Source: Eucommia ulmoides
Taxonomy: Eukaryota; Streptophyta; Magnoliopsida; Garryales; Eucommiaceae
DNA length: 64,000 nucleotides
Reading direction: 5' to 3'
Assembly: GCA_016647705.1 (NCBI GenBank)
Contig: CM028335.1
Coordinates: 20,810,905-20,874,904, forward strand
Positions 22,121 through 32,991 of this stretch are shown here, in pieces. Each line of letters begins with the position of its first letter. Position 1 is the stretch's first letter. The position numbers were made by a program, and so were the translations under genes. The notes under the pieces are model-generated. The model was given only the letters and a program-made list of their open reading frames with translations. It had not been told where the DNA came from and searched no databases.

Positions 22121-23367
22121 TTTGATAAGTAGTTAATGCATTTAGTTTAAAATACTCAATTGTATTATTAGACAGGGCTTAAAATTGAAGTACTAATTTG
22201 GTGTGAGAATTTTTATTAATTTGGTACAATTTTTTATGATCTCCAATACCCTTATTATTAAATGTTTTTTTCACCCTTTAGATCCCATTTTAATAATAAA
22301 AATGTTTAACATAATTTGTGATTCGAAATCAATCTCTTCTACTTGGATTATGATCAAATTCTTATTGATTAACACATCTATGGTTCTTGATTTGGTCCAA
22401 ACCCAAATCATTAGGAACTTAGTTGGATGAGTATTCGTGTAAGTATGTGGAGTGAAATTGAAGTGTCAAAAAGTGTATACCTTTGAATACAAATAACACT
22501 CCGAAAATGACAATTTACAATGATGTTTAATCCAAAGAAGAAGTAACAACTCTCATACTTATTAATTCGAAGAAATTTGAGAAAGGTTGAACTCAAAGAA
22601 AAATTATTGAAGTTTTTGCACTTTGTACTCCTAATATTTTAGAAAAGTTTCTCTTTAGCTCTTGTATATTCAATTTGAACATATTAAACCCTAAAAATTT
22701 TAAATTATATCAAGTCAATTAAAATTTATAACTCTATTATTTTTTATTACAGAAGTTAGACCAGTGTCAAAAATAAAATCATCTACGTAGGTAAATTCCG
22801 TCATAGAAAATGACGAAAAAACTGACTTGATATGATTTTAATATTTTAAAGATTAATGTGTTCAAATAGAAACGGTAAAAGGTAAAATGAAATTTCTCAA
22901 AAACTCCAGCCGTATTTGAGTGAAGTATTTGAAGAAAGAATTTAATTTGGAAAAGTGATTTGTAAAAAAAAAAAAATTATAATATTGATTAAGAAAAATT
23001 TATAAATCTCTTTTCGAAATAAAATTGCTTCTTTAAATACCTTTTCAAAGGCTCAAAATTATTTTAAATACCTTTTCCAAACTAGGATAGCAAAAGGCTC
23101 AAAATTATTTTAAACTTTGCCCTCCCTACCTCACTATCACAACCTTATCAAGATTAGGTGGTGTCGTCACTATTATAGTTGATGTGGGTGAGAGAGATGT
23201 GTTGATTTTTCAAAAGTGAAAGAGACTTATCAGTCGACCTTTTTTTCTGGCTTTATTTCTTTGGCCCAATGGGAATAATATCTAAACGGCTTATACGTAT
23301 CCCCAAAGGCTACTACTTAAATTTGCATATTTAAACTCACAAAGTGCCTTATCTGCTTAGTATATAA
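22121..23367. other. Gene-free spacer
   Basis: AT-rich, no recognisable gene. Contains a 21-bp direct repeat AAGGCTCAAAATTATTTTAAA at about 23047 and 23095. One short open frame at 22203-22430 has no family resemblance. Confidence 0.5.
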
Positions 23368-23966
23368 GGCCCCATTTGTTAACCGTTTTCATTCCAAAAA
23401 TTTTCATCTCATTTCTAAATTTTTAAAAATTTTGTTTGAGAATAGCATTTGGTAATTTTTATTTTTGTTTCTTTTTCATTCTCATTTGAGAATTGTGCCC
23501 ATTTTTTTCTTAAGAAATAAAAAATAAAAAAAAAATATTTCTCATTATTCTCATTCCATTTCAAAACACACTGTCACTGTTCAGCCGCCGGCAACCGTCC
23601 GCCGCCGTCTCCGGCGACCGTCGCCGGTCACCGTCCGGCCGAAAAACTTTCCGGCAACTTCCGGCCACCAGCACTGTTACCCACCCGCCACCGTCGCCCG
23701 GCCGGCGCCAGCGCCATTGCCGTCCGGCTGTTGCCAGCACCGGAGTACGGCCGGCGACGGTGCCACTGCCGTCTGGCCAAAACAGGAAAAAAAAAAAGAG
23801 TTTAGGATAAAATCGTTACCAAACACAATTCTCTTCCCAAAACAAAAAAAAAAAAAAAAAAATTATCGTTACCAAACGCGATTCTACTCCCAAGAAAAAA
23901 ATAAAATTTTCATCCCATCCCATCCCACTGCTGGAATGGAAACAGAAACGGTTACCAAACGTCACC
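23368..23966. mobile_element. TIR element with CCGGC-rich core
   Basis: Ends AGGCCCCATTTGTTAACCGT and, inverted, AGGTGACGTTTGGTAACCGT; subterminal TTTTCATTCC pairs with GGAATGGAAA. The interior holds a very GC-rich block (23580-23790) of CCGCCG, CCGGC and CACCG repeats, unlike its surroundings. The same termini bound the element split by the retrotransposon at 44585-51305. No transposase; TSD not resolved. Confidence 0.65.
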
Positions 23967-23979
23967 TAATCTTCTGAAT

Positions 23980-24735
23980 TTTGATTTTAGTATAGGTTTG
24001 AGAAAAGAACAATCTTGAAATTCGGGGGTTTTTATGACAGCTAAACTTGAACATAATTTTATTTTTTTATAATTTTAAAAAACAATCTAATTTACTCTAA
24101 TAGATGATAACGGATTTTTGTCGACCAGCTCAAAAGTTAACACGTGTAAAGACGAATTCACATGCATAGCACATGTTCTTGAATACTTTTGGGAAACACC
24201 CATGTGTCAAGCACGTAAACTCAAACTCTCCCTTAATAAACCGAAGATGTCAAGCAGAAGGTAAACTCTATTTGACGCCATTAGCTCGGTTTGCATTATG
24301 AATCCGTTCTCGGAAGTACCGAGGACACAGTAATACTTCAAGCTTGGGATGCATCATGTGCTCGGGAGTTGTTACAATGTCCCACTATATAAAGAATAAA
24401 CTATTATAATTCAAGTATGACGCCCATCATTCCCATAATTCTACCAAATTCATAGCATTAATAGAGACTATATATAATTTGTGGAAGATTTGTCAAACAA
24501 GTCTTTCATATCTTACAATACTATTGGAGGGGGGTTTAGGCAAGTATGTTCACTATTTCCTAAGTCGTTAATCTGCCAAAATACTTGAATAAAAACTCTA
24601 TTAATTCTCACGTCGAAGATACAACGTTGGCAAGTCCACCCGCGGTGCGTTGTTTTGCAGAAACCAAAACTTGAGGAAGTTCCTATTCCAAATTTCAAGA
24701 GACCATACCTAACGACCTAGTTTTTTGCATCATCA
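23980..24735 (+). repeat. Probable gypsy 5' LTR (3' border defined, 5' border not)
   Basis: Located by the PBS that follows at 24738 and by a promoter-like TATATAAAG at 24386-24394. LTR 3' end about CATCA at 24731-24735. Left border unknown, so the start is only approximate. No second LTR found. Confidence 0.5.
24386..24394 (+). promoter_or_regulatory. TATA box of the gypsy LTR
   Basis: CACTATATAAAG, a good plant TATA box about 350 bp upstream of the PBS, consistent with U3/R organisation. Confidence 0.5.
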
Positions 24736-24737
24736 AA

Positions 24738-24753
24738 TTTGCATCGTCTGTGG
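24738..24753 (+). other. Primer-binding site of gypsy element
   Basis: TTTGCATCGTCTGTGG resembles TTGGCGCCGTCTGTGG, the PBS context common to Tat/Athila-type plant gypsy elements. Two to four bases have decayed. It precedes the gag remnant by about 40 bp. Confidence 0.65.
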
Positions 24754-24794
24754 AAAACAACTAACCGTCTTCTCTCCTGATTTTGAAAAACTAA

Positions 24795-24931
24795 TGGCTA
24801 CTTTGAGATCTGGAATCATAACTAGTGTACAAGAGAATGAGAGGCAACTTATCCATATAGCGGGTCCAGGGATTGGCCCTTTCGGCGAATCCCCTTCGTT
24901 GTTGATGGACTTAATGAATGAGGTTCGTGAC
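24795..24931 (+). pseudogene. Ty3/gypsy gag remnant, N-terminal part
   Basis: Frame from ATG at 24795 reads MATLRSGIITSVQENERQLI and runs to LMNEVRD, where a solo LTR is inserted. The same frame resumes after that LTR at 26277 (SQNVYRLAGKNQ). The region is the N-terminal leader of a Tat-like gag. An earlier in-frame ATG at 24725 lies in the LTR/PBS and is not a likely start. Confidence 0.65.
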
Positions 24932-26276
24932 TGGTAGCGAAATATTATGTCGCTACTTTTACCGCAAGTGTAAGGGTCAAGTTTTAATATAGTGAGAAGA
25001 ATAAGGGTTGTCGTATCCACAGGGATTGGATTAAATTGTCGTTAAGTACCGCGATTGCCGTAACCGAATTTTATCTAGGCGATCCAATTTTATGGTTTTT
25101 GTAATAAAAATATACTAAATTAAAATACTAACTAATTAAACTATAATACTAATATGACATTAATGGGAATATATTATCTAGGAATTGACTTCATTCACTT
25201 AAACATGTTTGTTTTAGTCTAGTTTACATTAACGATATTCAAACTATCCGACAATCTAGGTATCGAACTCACTACCTCTCCCGAGTGTAAAGTGAATGAA
25301 TATGTGACTTTGCGTCAACGTCGATATCTCTATCTAGCGTCTAAACGACACTGATCACATGAGTCTTGCCCCAACCTCACGAATTGCATACTTTCTAATA
25401 CTCTCCCGAGTCATTGCATCGTCACGTTGTGTTTAAACCCTAATCCGAATTCGGGGTTACCTCTCTCGAGTGTCAAACCCCGATTTTTCAAACCAACCAA
25501 TATATCATAACAAGCATATAATGGAAGTAATAAAACAGTAAACACAATCGGATACAAATGAACAACCATTAACAAAACATCAATTTATTCAAACAACATT
25601 TTCATGAACTACATCAAACTCTAGACAATATATGTTTAGCTATACATGACCATAACCAAATATTTAACTACAAACAAGCTAAACAACATCAAATACCAAC
25701 AAGAGTTTAAGAATAAAATAGAGAAACAAGGGAGAATAGTCGTTATCTGAAGAACGGGTGATTCCACATCAGTAATTACCGCTCCAAACTCGTTCTTTCC
25801 TCTCCAAATTGATGATCTCTCTTTGTTGGTATGGTCTTGAAGCTCTCAAGAAGTCCCCCAAAACGTGCCTAAGGTGTTGGGGAAGAAGGGATATTAGAGG
25901 GATCCAAAATATCTAAGAAAATGTTCCAAAATATCTTTGTCAGGTGGTGTTGGACCGCTGTAGCGGTAGGAAGCATCGCTGCAGTGGTAAAGGCCACCAC
26001 TGCAGCAATGGTTGGGCAGAAATTCTTCTACCCTTTGATCGCTGCAGTGGTAGTTTGCACCGCTGCAGCAATGGAGCTGCAGTTTCTAAACTTAGCCTTT
26101 TCAACTTTTCTCCACCGACGTCCTACCGATTTGCTCGATTTTCAACCGTTTTCACCTCTTTTCGCCCCTAACACCTGATTTACATAAAAATGAATTAAAA
26201 TATGTTAAAACATAACAAAAATACTCAAAAACTACCAAAATTAGTTTAGAAATATATAGATAAATTCCACCTATCA
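24932..26276 (+). mobile_element. Solo LTR (TGGTAG...CTATCA) with perfect 5-bp TSD
   Basis: Flanks GTGAC at 24927-24931 and 26277-26281 are identical. Termini TGGTAG and CTATCA are nearly complementary. It includes TCGTATCCACAGGGATTG near 25012, a segment common in plant LTRs, and a perfect hairpin at 25978-26006. It interrupts a gypsy gag. Length is 1,345 bp. Superfamily probably Ty3/gypsy; strand is assumed from that common segment. Confidence 0.9.
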
Positions 26277-27258
26277 GTGACATTTCCCAGAATGTATACA
26301 GGTTGGCTGGGAAAAATCAACTGACACCACCACCAGTAGTTCCACAAGGCTTTGTGCCTCTCCCTAGTGAAGCACATGACATTGCTTATGAAGGACAAAA
26401 ATCCCGATAAGAGCGTTGTAGGGAAGAAGAACAACAAAGAGAGCAACAAAAACTTCAGTTTGAGCTGGAGCAACTACCCGAAGAAAGAAGAATTGTGCCG
26501 AACAATTCCTCTCCTCGAGCAGCCACCTATTGTTCATTCTAAGCTTGGGTTGGCGTTACAACCAGCTTAGTTAGCAGAAAGAATAAATGACTTACCTGTT
26601 CAGAGAGACGCTCCAACCAATACTCAACCAAGCACGAGGATGACAAATTTATCTCTCAATGATGTTCCATATTTTATGTAGGCATCATTGGGAACACGTT
26701 CAAAGACCCACCAATCAAACCGAGACCACTGGAGAAATAGTGACCTACGTCATCAAGTCAACACTGTCAATAAGAAGCTTAGGAGAATTGGGAATATGGA
26801 ACCCAATGTATAAGTAATAGGAAAATGAAACGACCCACATCTCACTGCTCCAGTGTTGAGGTAGAAGGTTCCTCGGAACTTCAAGCTATCGTCCAAAATT
26901 TAGACGTACCAAAGGCATACCGACTACATAGAGCACGTAAACTCATACTATACGAATATGGATCTTCAAGAAGCAACAGATTGAATAAAGTGCTAGGCAT
27001 TCTAAGTAACTCTAATTGGAATAGGCCTAAATGGTAAAAAAAATAAAAATAAAAACAAATAAAACAAGTACGTTCAATTCCTCTGAGTCTTGCATTACTG
27101 CATTTGTTCATCTATTTGTTAGCAACAAACAATGGGCCAAGTACCCATTTCATTTGTTATCTGTTTTAAAAAAGAAAGACGAGAAGCTCGAGGCATACTT
27201 AGAAAGGTTCAGGTATGAATTTGAACAAACTGAAGATCTGAACAATGGCATGGCCGTC
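26277..27258 (+). pseudogene. Ty3/gypsy gag remnant, main part
   Basis: Continues the gag cut at 24931. After a Pro/Gln/Glu-rich linker (26300-26620), the frames show the retrotransposon gag domain: VPRNFKLSS, then NSYYTNMDLQEATD (about 26940), AFVHLFVSNKQWAKYPF (about 27100), LEAYLERFRYEFEQTEDL (about 27190-27240). Several frameshifts and stops. The reading stops abruptly at 27258, where another LTR-like sequence begins with TGACACG, so the rest of gag-pol is not visible. Tat-lineage membership is likely from the PBS and gag type. Confidence 0.8.
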
Positions 27259-29346
27259 TGACACGCCCCGATTTTCCGAAAGGAAAATGATATTAAATAA
27301 TAAATTGCTTAAGGAGATAGGGGTTTTTAAAGCACCCGTTTTCTCAAAAAAATACTTACGCCATTTTAAATAATAAAGAGTGGTCACCTAGTATTGGGTT
27401 TAAATGGTGTACTAGGTCACCGGATTTTTAAAAAAATAAATTAAAAGGTCTAAGTAAAAATTGACTCCAAAAAACACGATCAAACCAAATATTCATTTAA
27501 AGGCTTGGGGGTCGGTTACGTCCGTGGAAGGAGTTAGGCACCCTAAGACGCCCGTCCAAAAACGGCACCTTATGTCCAATTAAATCCAATTAATTTATGT
27601 CTGAATGTTTTATTTTATTTTAAAATATTTTCCTTCTTATAAAATATTTTTGGTATTTTCACAAATAAGGTGGGACAATTTTTTGTATTTTTTGGGAATA
27701 TTCCCCTAGTATAACCTCTTACCGAACATTAAAGATTCGATAAGGATGATCACCGAGGAGTTTTATGTATGTTTCCGAGAGACTTCTTTAATTTAAATAG
27801 GCAAACTAAAATAAGTGAATAAAAATGTAAATATTAATGCAAAAACTAACATCTATATGAATTCTATTTTTTATGCAAAGATGACCTAAAAACTAAAGAC
27901 TTTAATTTAAATATGTCAATGCAAGATGATGCGAATACGGGAATAGAATAGGGAACACTACATGTATCAACGTGATTATACGTGGAAATGATTTAATATA
28001 AAAATGTAAGTAGTTCACGTGTTGTGACTAAATGTGAAAAAATAGCATGGAAAAAAAAAAAACATGTATAAAAAAGTATAAGCGGTGAAAGTGTCTTAAA
28101 CATATCATCTAAACAACACAAGAAATAAATATGCTAAATAAATGCAAAAATGTCTATTTTAAGTTTGCCTGATTAATTTAAAGAAATCCCAATTTGAAAT
28201 TTTCTCAAATTCTATGGATTTGAGAATTAAGGGAGGTTTGCGGAAACAATTTTGTTGGAATTAATCTTTCCGAAACTTAAGCGGAATCCCACAAAAAGAT
28301 TTACCGAGGGAAGAGATTTTCTAAAACCAATCCTTTCTAAATTCCACTCGAGTCAAGGAATGGAAACGAGGTCATGGTAAACTCTCTCATGATTTATCGA
28401 ATTGTCGGATTCACCTTAAGGTTCGTAAGGATTAATTCCTACAAACTAAGATTTTATTATTACTTTTTTGGATTTTTGTATTTTTTTTTTTAGGGTGTCG
28501 ATAACAACAATAAAATTAAAAAAAAAAAAATACAGAAAAATAAATAATGAAAACATCTTTCACCTAACGCTCGGAGAATAAGTTTAAGCACAAGAAACTC
28601 ACCCCGACGTTTTCATCAAATCATCGGACAACTAAAAGAAATAAAGCTTGCAGGAATTTAAAGCACGAAAAAAAAATAAACTGAAAAATAAAAGAAAACA
28701 TACATGCTCTAGCCAAGATTCCCGATACTCGGATTTTTTCTCTCTCGTTGACAGCTTCCTGAAAGGGCTTTTGATGAGAATCACTCTCTAAGAGGTTTTT
28801 TCTCTCAATTTTTCAAAGAATAAAGTGGGAAGAGGAAGACCCTATTTATAGGAAATGATGAGGAGTAAAAAACACGAGAAAATCCTAAAAATTAGGTCTC
28901 GCCGACAAAGCCCAGTCCAAATTTGACTGGGAAAGGGTAAAATTTGGAAAAACACACAAAAAAAAACATTTTGGACACAAGGCATCATTGTCTGCCACGT
29001 GGCAAGGGCCAATTGGCCCTTCTCATTTCTTTCTCTTTGTCTCTCTCTCTCACGTGCGCACACACAAGGCTGGAGGTGGGGCCCTCTCTCACTTTTTGAC
29101 TTATCTCTCTCTCTCTCTCCCACGCACACAACCTCTCTCTTTTTCTTCTCTCTCCTTCTCTCTCCTTCTCTCCTCCTCCAATTTCTCTTTCAAATTGCAA
29201 CCACTTTTTTATTTCTCAAATTCTAAACTCTTTTCTTTTATTTTGATTTTTTTTCTTTTCTGAAAATAAAATAAAATAAAACAAAGTTAACTATAAAATA
29301 AAGTATAATTTTTTTTTTGCCAGACGATCAAAATACCGTGTCTACA
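27259..29346 (+). repeat. LTR-like sequence TGACACGCCCC...GTGTCTACA
   Basis: Starts exactly where the gag frame breaks. Contains GGGGGTCGGTTACGTCCGTG and AGTTAGGCACCCTAAGACGC, stretches typical of plant gypsy LTRs, a TATA-like CCTATTTATAGG at about 28845, a CT/GA-rich leader (29040-29180) and an ending ACCGTGTCTACA. The left flank CCGTC has no matching right copy at 29347, so either the LTR is longer (to about 32 kb) or the right side was lost. Confidence 0.55.
28845..28856 (+). promoter_or_regulatory. TATA-like element in LTR
   Basis: CCTATTTATAGG, palindromic, about 180 bp before a long CT-rich stretch; plausible LTR promoter, orientation inferred. Confidence 0.35.
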
Positions 29347-29649
29347 ACTGCCCCTCTTTATTATGCGAGTTCCACTTGCTTAACAAAGATAAAAAACCAC
29401 GTCATTTTTATCGTCCCATTTTCTAGATTTTCAAAGTATTTTTTTATTTTTTGAAATTTTATAACAAAAGACAAAATTAAAAAGAAAGACCCTTTCAGGA
29501 CGTGATGGCAAAGGATATAATGGAATATGGATGAAATTCGACCGAACCCTACAAGGGTAGCCTACGTATCTCGACTGTGCCAAGAATCAGATCACGCGTA
29601 ATTCAACATATGCCCCAGGCGGGGCGAGCAGACAATGTAAAAACAAAGT

Positions 29650-30375
29650 GGCACCCAAGGAGAGGCGATGCAAAATATAAAAAGTCGTCACAGAGAGGAA
29701 AATGAAAAAATAATCATGGAGAGGCAAAATGCTACATGAAATGTCATCACGGAAAGGTGGAATGTTAATGAAATGTCATCACAAAGAGGCAGAATGCAAA
29801 ATGGAAAAGTCATCATGAAGAGGCAAAATGCAAATAAAAAACTATCACGGAGAGGCAGAATGCAAAAATGAAATGCCATCATGGAGAGGAAAAATACAAA
29901 TGAAAAGTCATCACGGAGAGGCTGAATGCAACATGAAATGCCATCATGGAGAGGCAACAATAAAAGGAGTCATCACGGAGAGACTGAATGCAACATGAGA
30001 TGTCATCACGGAGAAGCATAGTGCTAAGGAAAAGCCATCACGGAGAGTCTGAATGCAATATAAAATGCCATCACGGAGAGGCAACAATAAAAGAGCCGTT
30101 ACAGAGAGGCTGAATAAAACATGAGATGCCATCACGGAGAGGCATAGTACAAATAAAAAGGTTTTCACGGATAGGTAAAATGCAAATGAAAATCCATCAC
30201 AAAAAGGCTGAATACAACTTGAGATGCCATCACAGAGAGGCATAATGCAAAATATAAAGCCATTACGGAGAGACATAATGCAAAGGAAAAATTCGTCACG
30301 AAGAGGCAAAATACAAATAAAAAGCCATCACAGAGAGGCTGAATGCAACATGAAATACCATCACGGAAAGACAAG
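29650..30375. repeat. Minisatellite, about 32-33 bp unit, about 22 copies
   Basis: Units of the form CCATCACGGAGAGGC, then ATAATGCAAATGAAAAG, repeat without gaps; unit length 28-35 bp. Units with a CTGAATGCAACATGA tail alternate with others over much of the array, giving a partial 65-bp higher-order period. The opposite strand stays open for over 100 codons (repeating CDG/CFC-type peptides), which is a by-product of the repeat. Confidence 0.9.
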
Positions 30376-30394
30376 TGTGAAATAATAGCAAGAT

Positions 30395-30545
30395 ATAAAA
30401 TATGCCTCAGCTTGCAGCTGGGGATGCCAAGCTCAAAACTCCCTAGATGCTACGGGCAAATTTCATATAATGTGCCTCAGCCTAGGGCTGGGGAAAAATA
30501 AGGGACAAAAGATATAAAATGTGCCCCAGCCTATGGCTGGGGCTT
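30395..30545. repeat. Three repeats with CCCCAGCC/GGCTGGGG palindromes
   Basis: TGCCTCAGCTTGCAGCTGGG (about 30402), TGCCTCAGCCTAGGGCTGGG (about 30473) and TGCCCCAGCCTATGGCTGGG (about 30522) are successive repeats spaced 50-70 bp. The last is a perfect 9-bp-stem palindrome (30523-30543). Strong cruciform or RNA hairpin potential. Confidence 0.75.
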
Positions 30546-32124
30546 ATGCTTCAACGATCGTACCTTTCAGGGCAAAACGCATACCTAGATACTCATTTAG
30601 AGATTTTTTTTTTTTTTAATTTCAGCAATAACAAATTTTCAATTTAAGTCGGCTGGAAGGTGATAGATCCTAGTGATAGGGAGATCCATGTTTCCAGTCC
30701 CCTGTGAGATCCTTGTAAGTGGACAGGAAAAACACATGCAAAACAAAAATTTAGTCTTAAAAACTTGTCACCTTTGACGACTTACAATTTCGTTCCCCCT
30801 TTCGGCCGTAATCACTTGGGTTGATGGTGCTTAGATCGGAGCAACATCGGGAGATTCTTCCATTTGAATTTAGAAGCTTCGCTTTCCAACTTAGGGTCCG
30901 ACATGCCTTGGGGTAATTCAATGAAACATTTTTTTCTACTTTTTTTTTTTTTTTGACTTCCGAGATTTTGCTTTTCAACTCAGGGAGGGCCCAACATACC
31001 CCCATCAAGGTTTTCTTGACTTGCTCGACTGAATTCTTATCTTTTAAAATTTTTAGGTGCTTCGATGCTTGGGGTTCTAATACTTCTGAATTATATGCGT
31101 TTTCTTAAGTTTTGCAAAACTGATTTTGTTCAAAAATGGACAAATTTCAAAAATTATTAAAACGAGTACCTTTAATGCCCCATATAATTTTTTGTGATCT
31201 TGAGTCAAATTGCAGAGGAATATGATTCCAATACATTTCCAAACCACAACTAATGTTTCTTTTCACAAATTTTGATTCCATTCAAATCCATCAAATTCTG
31301 ATCCAGAAAAATGTCGTTTGCCCTCCAAATTGACCTGAGACGGAAAACTTGAACAAACCAATCTATCTTCTTTATTTTCTTTTCAAACATTTTCCATATT
31401 TTCACTAACGCTTCTTTCTCAGTTACCCCATTTTTTCATTTTTTCTCCCTTTTTTTTTTTATCTTTTTCTTCTTATTTTTTCCTTCTTTTTTTTTTTTTT
31501 TGAAATAGATGATCGAACTTACAATGGTCGGGGCAGCCGAGCTTGAAAATAAACTTGATCTTCTTTGCGGATTGAGACCTTCTTGTAACATTCGAGAGCT
31601 TCTTCATTGGGATCATTGGCCTGAGATGATTGTGTTCCCTTTTCGCCATTGGGTAACTCATATAGTAGGCGAACCAGGATGTTTACATCCGGTTTTATCA
31701 TCACTAAAAGACCACCGGAGACAGCTTGACCAGTTTGCAGCAATATATCAAAGTATCGTTACGACAATGGATGTCGATCTTGACTTTCAATTCTCCCGGT
31801 ATTTTGGAATTGCTGTCAGATTTGGTCAACAGCCTTTGGATCTCACCATCGTTTGGCAGAACAGAACATTTCTTTGTTTCTATTTCTATTTGATCGTGGT
31901 CTAACTCTATTTTGAAATCATATATTTGCACCCTCGCTCAGTCACATCATATACAATATATGCAGGCAATTTTGGGTACCTGAAAGAGTAAGATTCAAAC
32001 ATTAGACCACAATTTTGGATAAAACAGTATTGTATTTATTAAAATTAAAAATTCAATACAGAGCAAAATCTCTTTCCATCCAAAAGACCAACGAGATAGA
32101 GAAGTGAGTACACAAAAATAAATA

Positions 32125-32991
32125 AGTACAGAATTTATTTCAAGTACCAAATTGAGAAACATTAATATTTAATGAACCATAATGAAATGATTTAATTAGT
32201 ATATGAACCATATTTTAAATATAGAGAATATCCCTTAAATCTCTCTCAAATCCTAACCAAAAACAGCTACTTTTGGATTTAAACTCGGATCAAACTATAT
32301 CCTGAAACAACACATTCGATTGACTGCCCAGTCTACTGCCTAACTCAGCTAGCAGCCAAAGCATCGTCGCAGCGAGCATAGGTCAACTGCCTGGTCGACT
32401 CACAGATTCAGAGAGTTTGTCATGCTTCCACCGATCGACCGTTCGGTCAACTCGCAGATTCAAAGAATTCAGTTGTTTTCACCGGTCGACCTGTTGGTCG
32501 ACTCTTCGATTCAGGATGTTTCACCTTCTTTCTCTGGTCGACTCCTCAGTCTGCTGTCTCCTTCTGAATCTCTTCTTTGATCTCGTTTTTAACTCACTTT
32601 CTTTTATGATTTAGCCCCTTTATCCATTTTTATCTTTCAATAAGCTCCACTAATATTCTTATATTCCATTTTGGTCATTCAAAAATATTTTTTTTCAATT
32701 CATATAGGAGAAAATAATCATACTTAATGAAAACACACATAAAAGATAAAATTCATTTTGTGTCATGTGTGTGTTCCTAAATGGGATATTAAGAGTTAAT
32801 ATTTACCTGAGTTGTTTTCCTTAATTTCTTCAAACTCTTAATACTTCTTCATCATCTTGATATCTTCATTTAGTATCCATTCAATTTGACATCTTCATTA
32901 CTGGAACTTTAAATCACTAAAACACTTGATCAAACATTAGTTCCACCAAAATATCAATACTTAATTGTTCATCAAAATATTAGGATCAACA
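32125..32991 (-). mobile_element. 2.1-kb family LTR, truncated 5' end, inverted
   Basis: The minus strand starts TGTTGATCCTAATATTTTGA at 32991 and follows copy D for about 830-860 bp, including the TCGACCGGT array (32390-32550), then loses similarity near 32125. The 3' 60 percent is missing. Its 5' terminus touches the start of a forward partial LTR at 32992. Confidence 0.85.

Larger units (their letters stand above)
29347..32124. other. Non-coding retroelement-like region
   Basis: The segment CCGAACCCTACAAGGGTAGC, then CTACGTATCTCG (29543-29575), is a stretch often seen in large Tat/Ogre-type LTRs or leaders. The minisatellite and palindromes listed separately lie here. An open frame at 31509-31904 (131 residues) and its opposite-strand companion match no family I know. 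Poly-T runs at 31451 and 31490. No supported gene. Confidence 0.4.

Noticed and set aside
24725..24794. Upstream in-frame start for gypsy gag
   Set aside because: Overlaps the LTR end and PBS, which are not translated.
28842..29263. Overlapping frames in CT/GA-rich sequence
   Set aside because: Low-complexity (CT)n leader of an LTR-like sequence; peptides are Arg/Glu or Ser/Leu runs.
29688..30374. Long minus-strand frames with repeated CDG/CFC peptides
   Set aside because: By-product of the 32-bp minisatellite, whose unit length drifts and shifts frame.
29650..30375. CRISPR-like regular repeats
   Set aside because: Units are contiguous without unique spacers and the sequence is plant nuclear; it is a minisatellite.
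31509..31904. 131-codon frame as a new gene
   Set aside because: No recognisable domain, competing open frame on the other strand, and retroelement-like surroundings; kept only as a remark.
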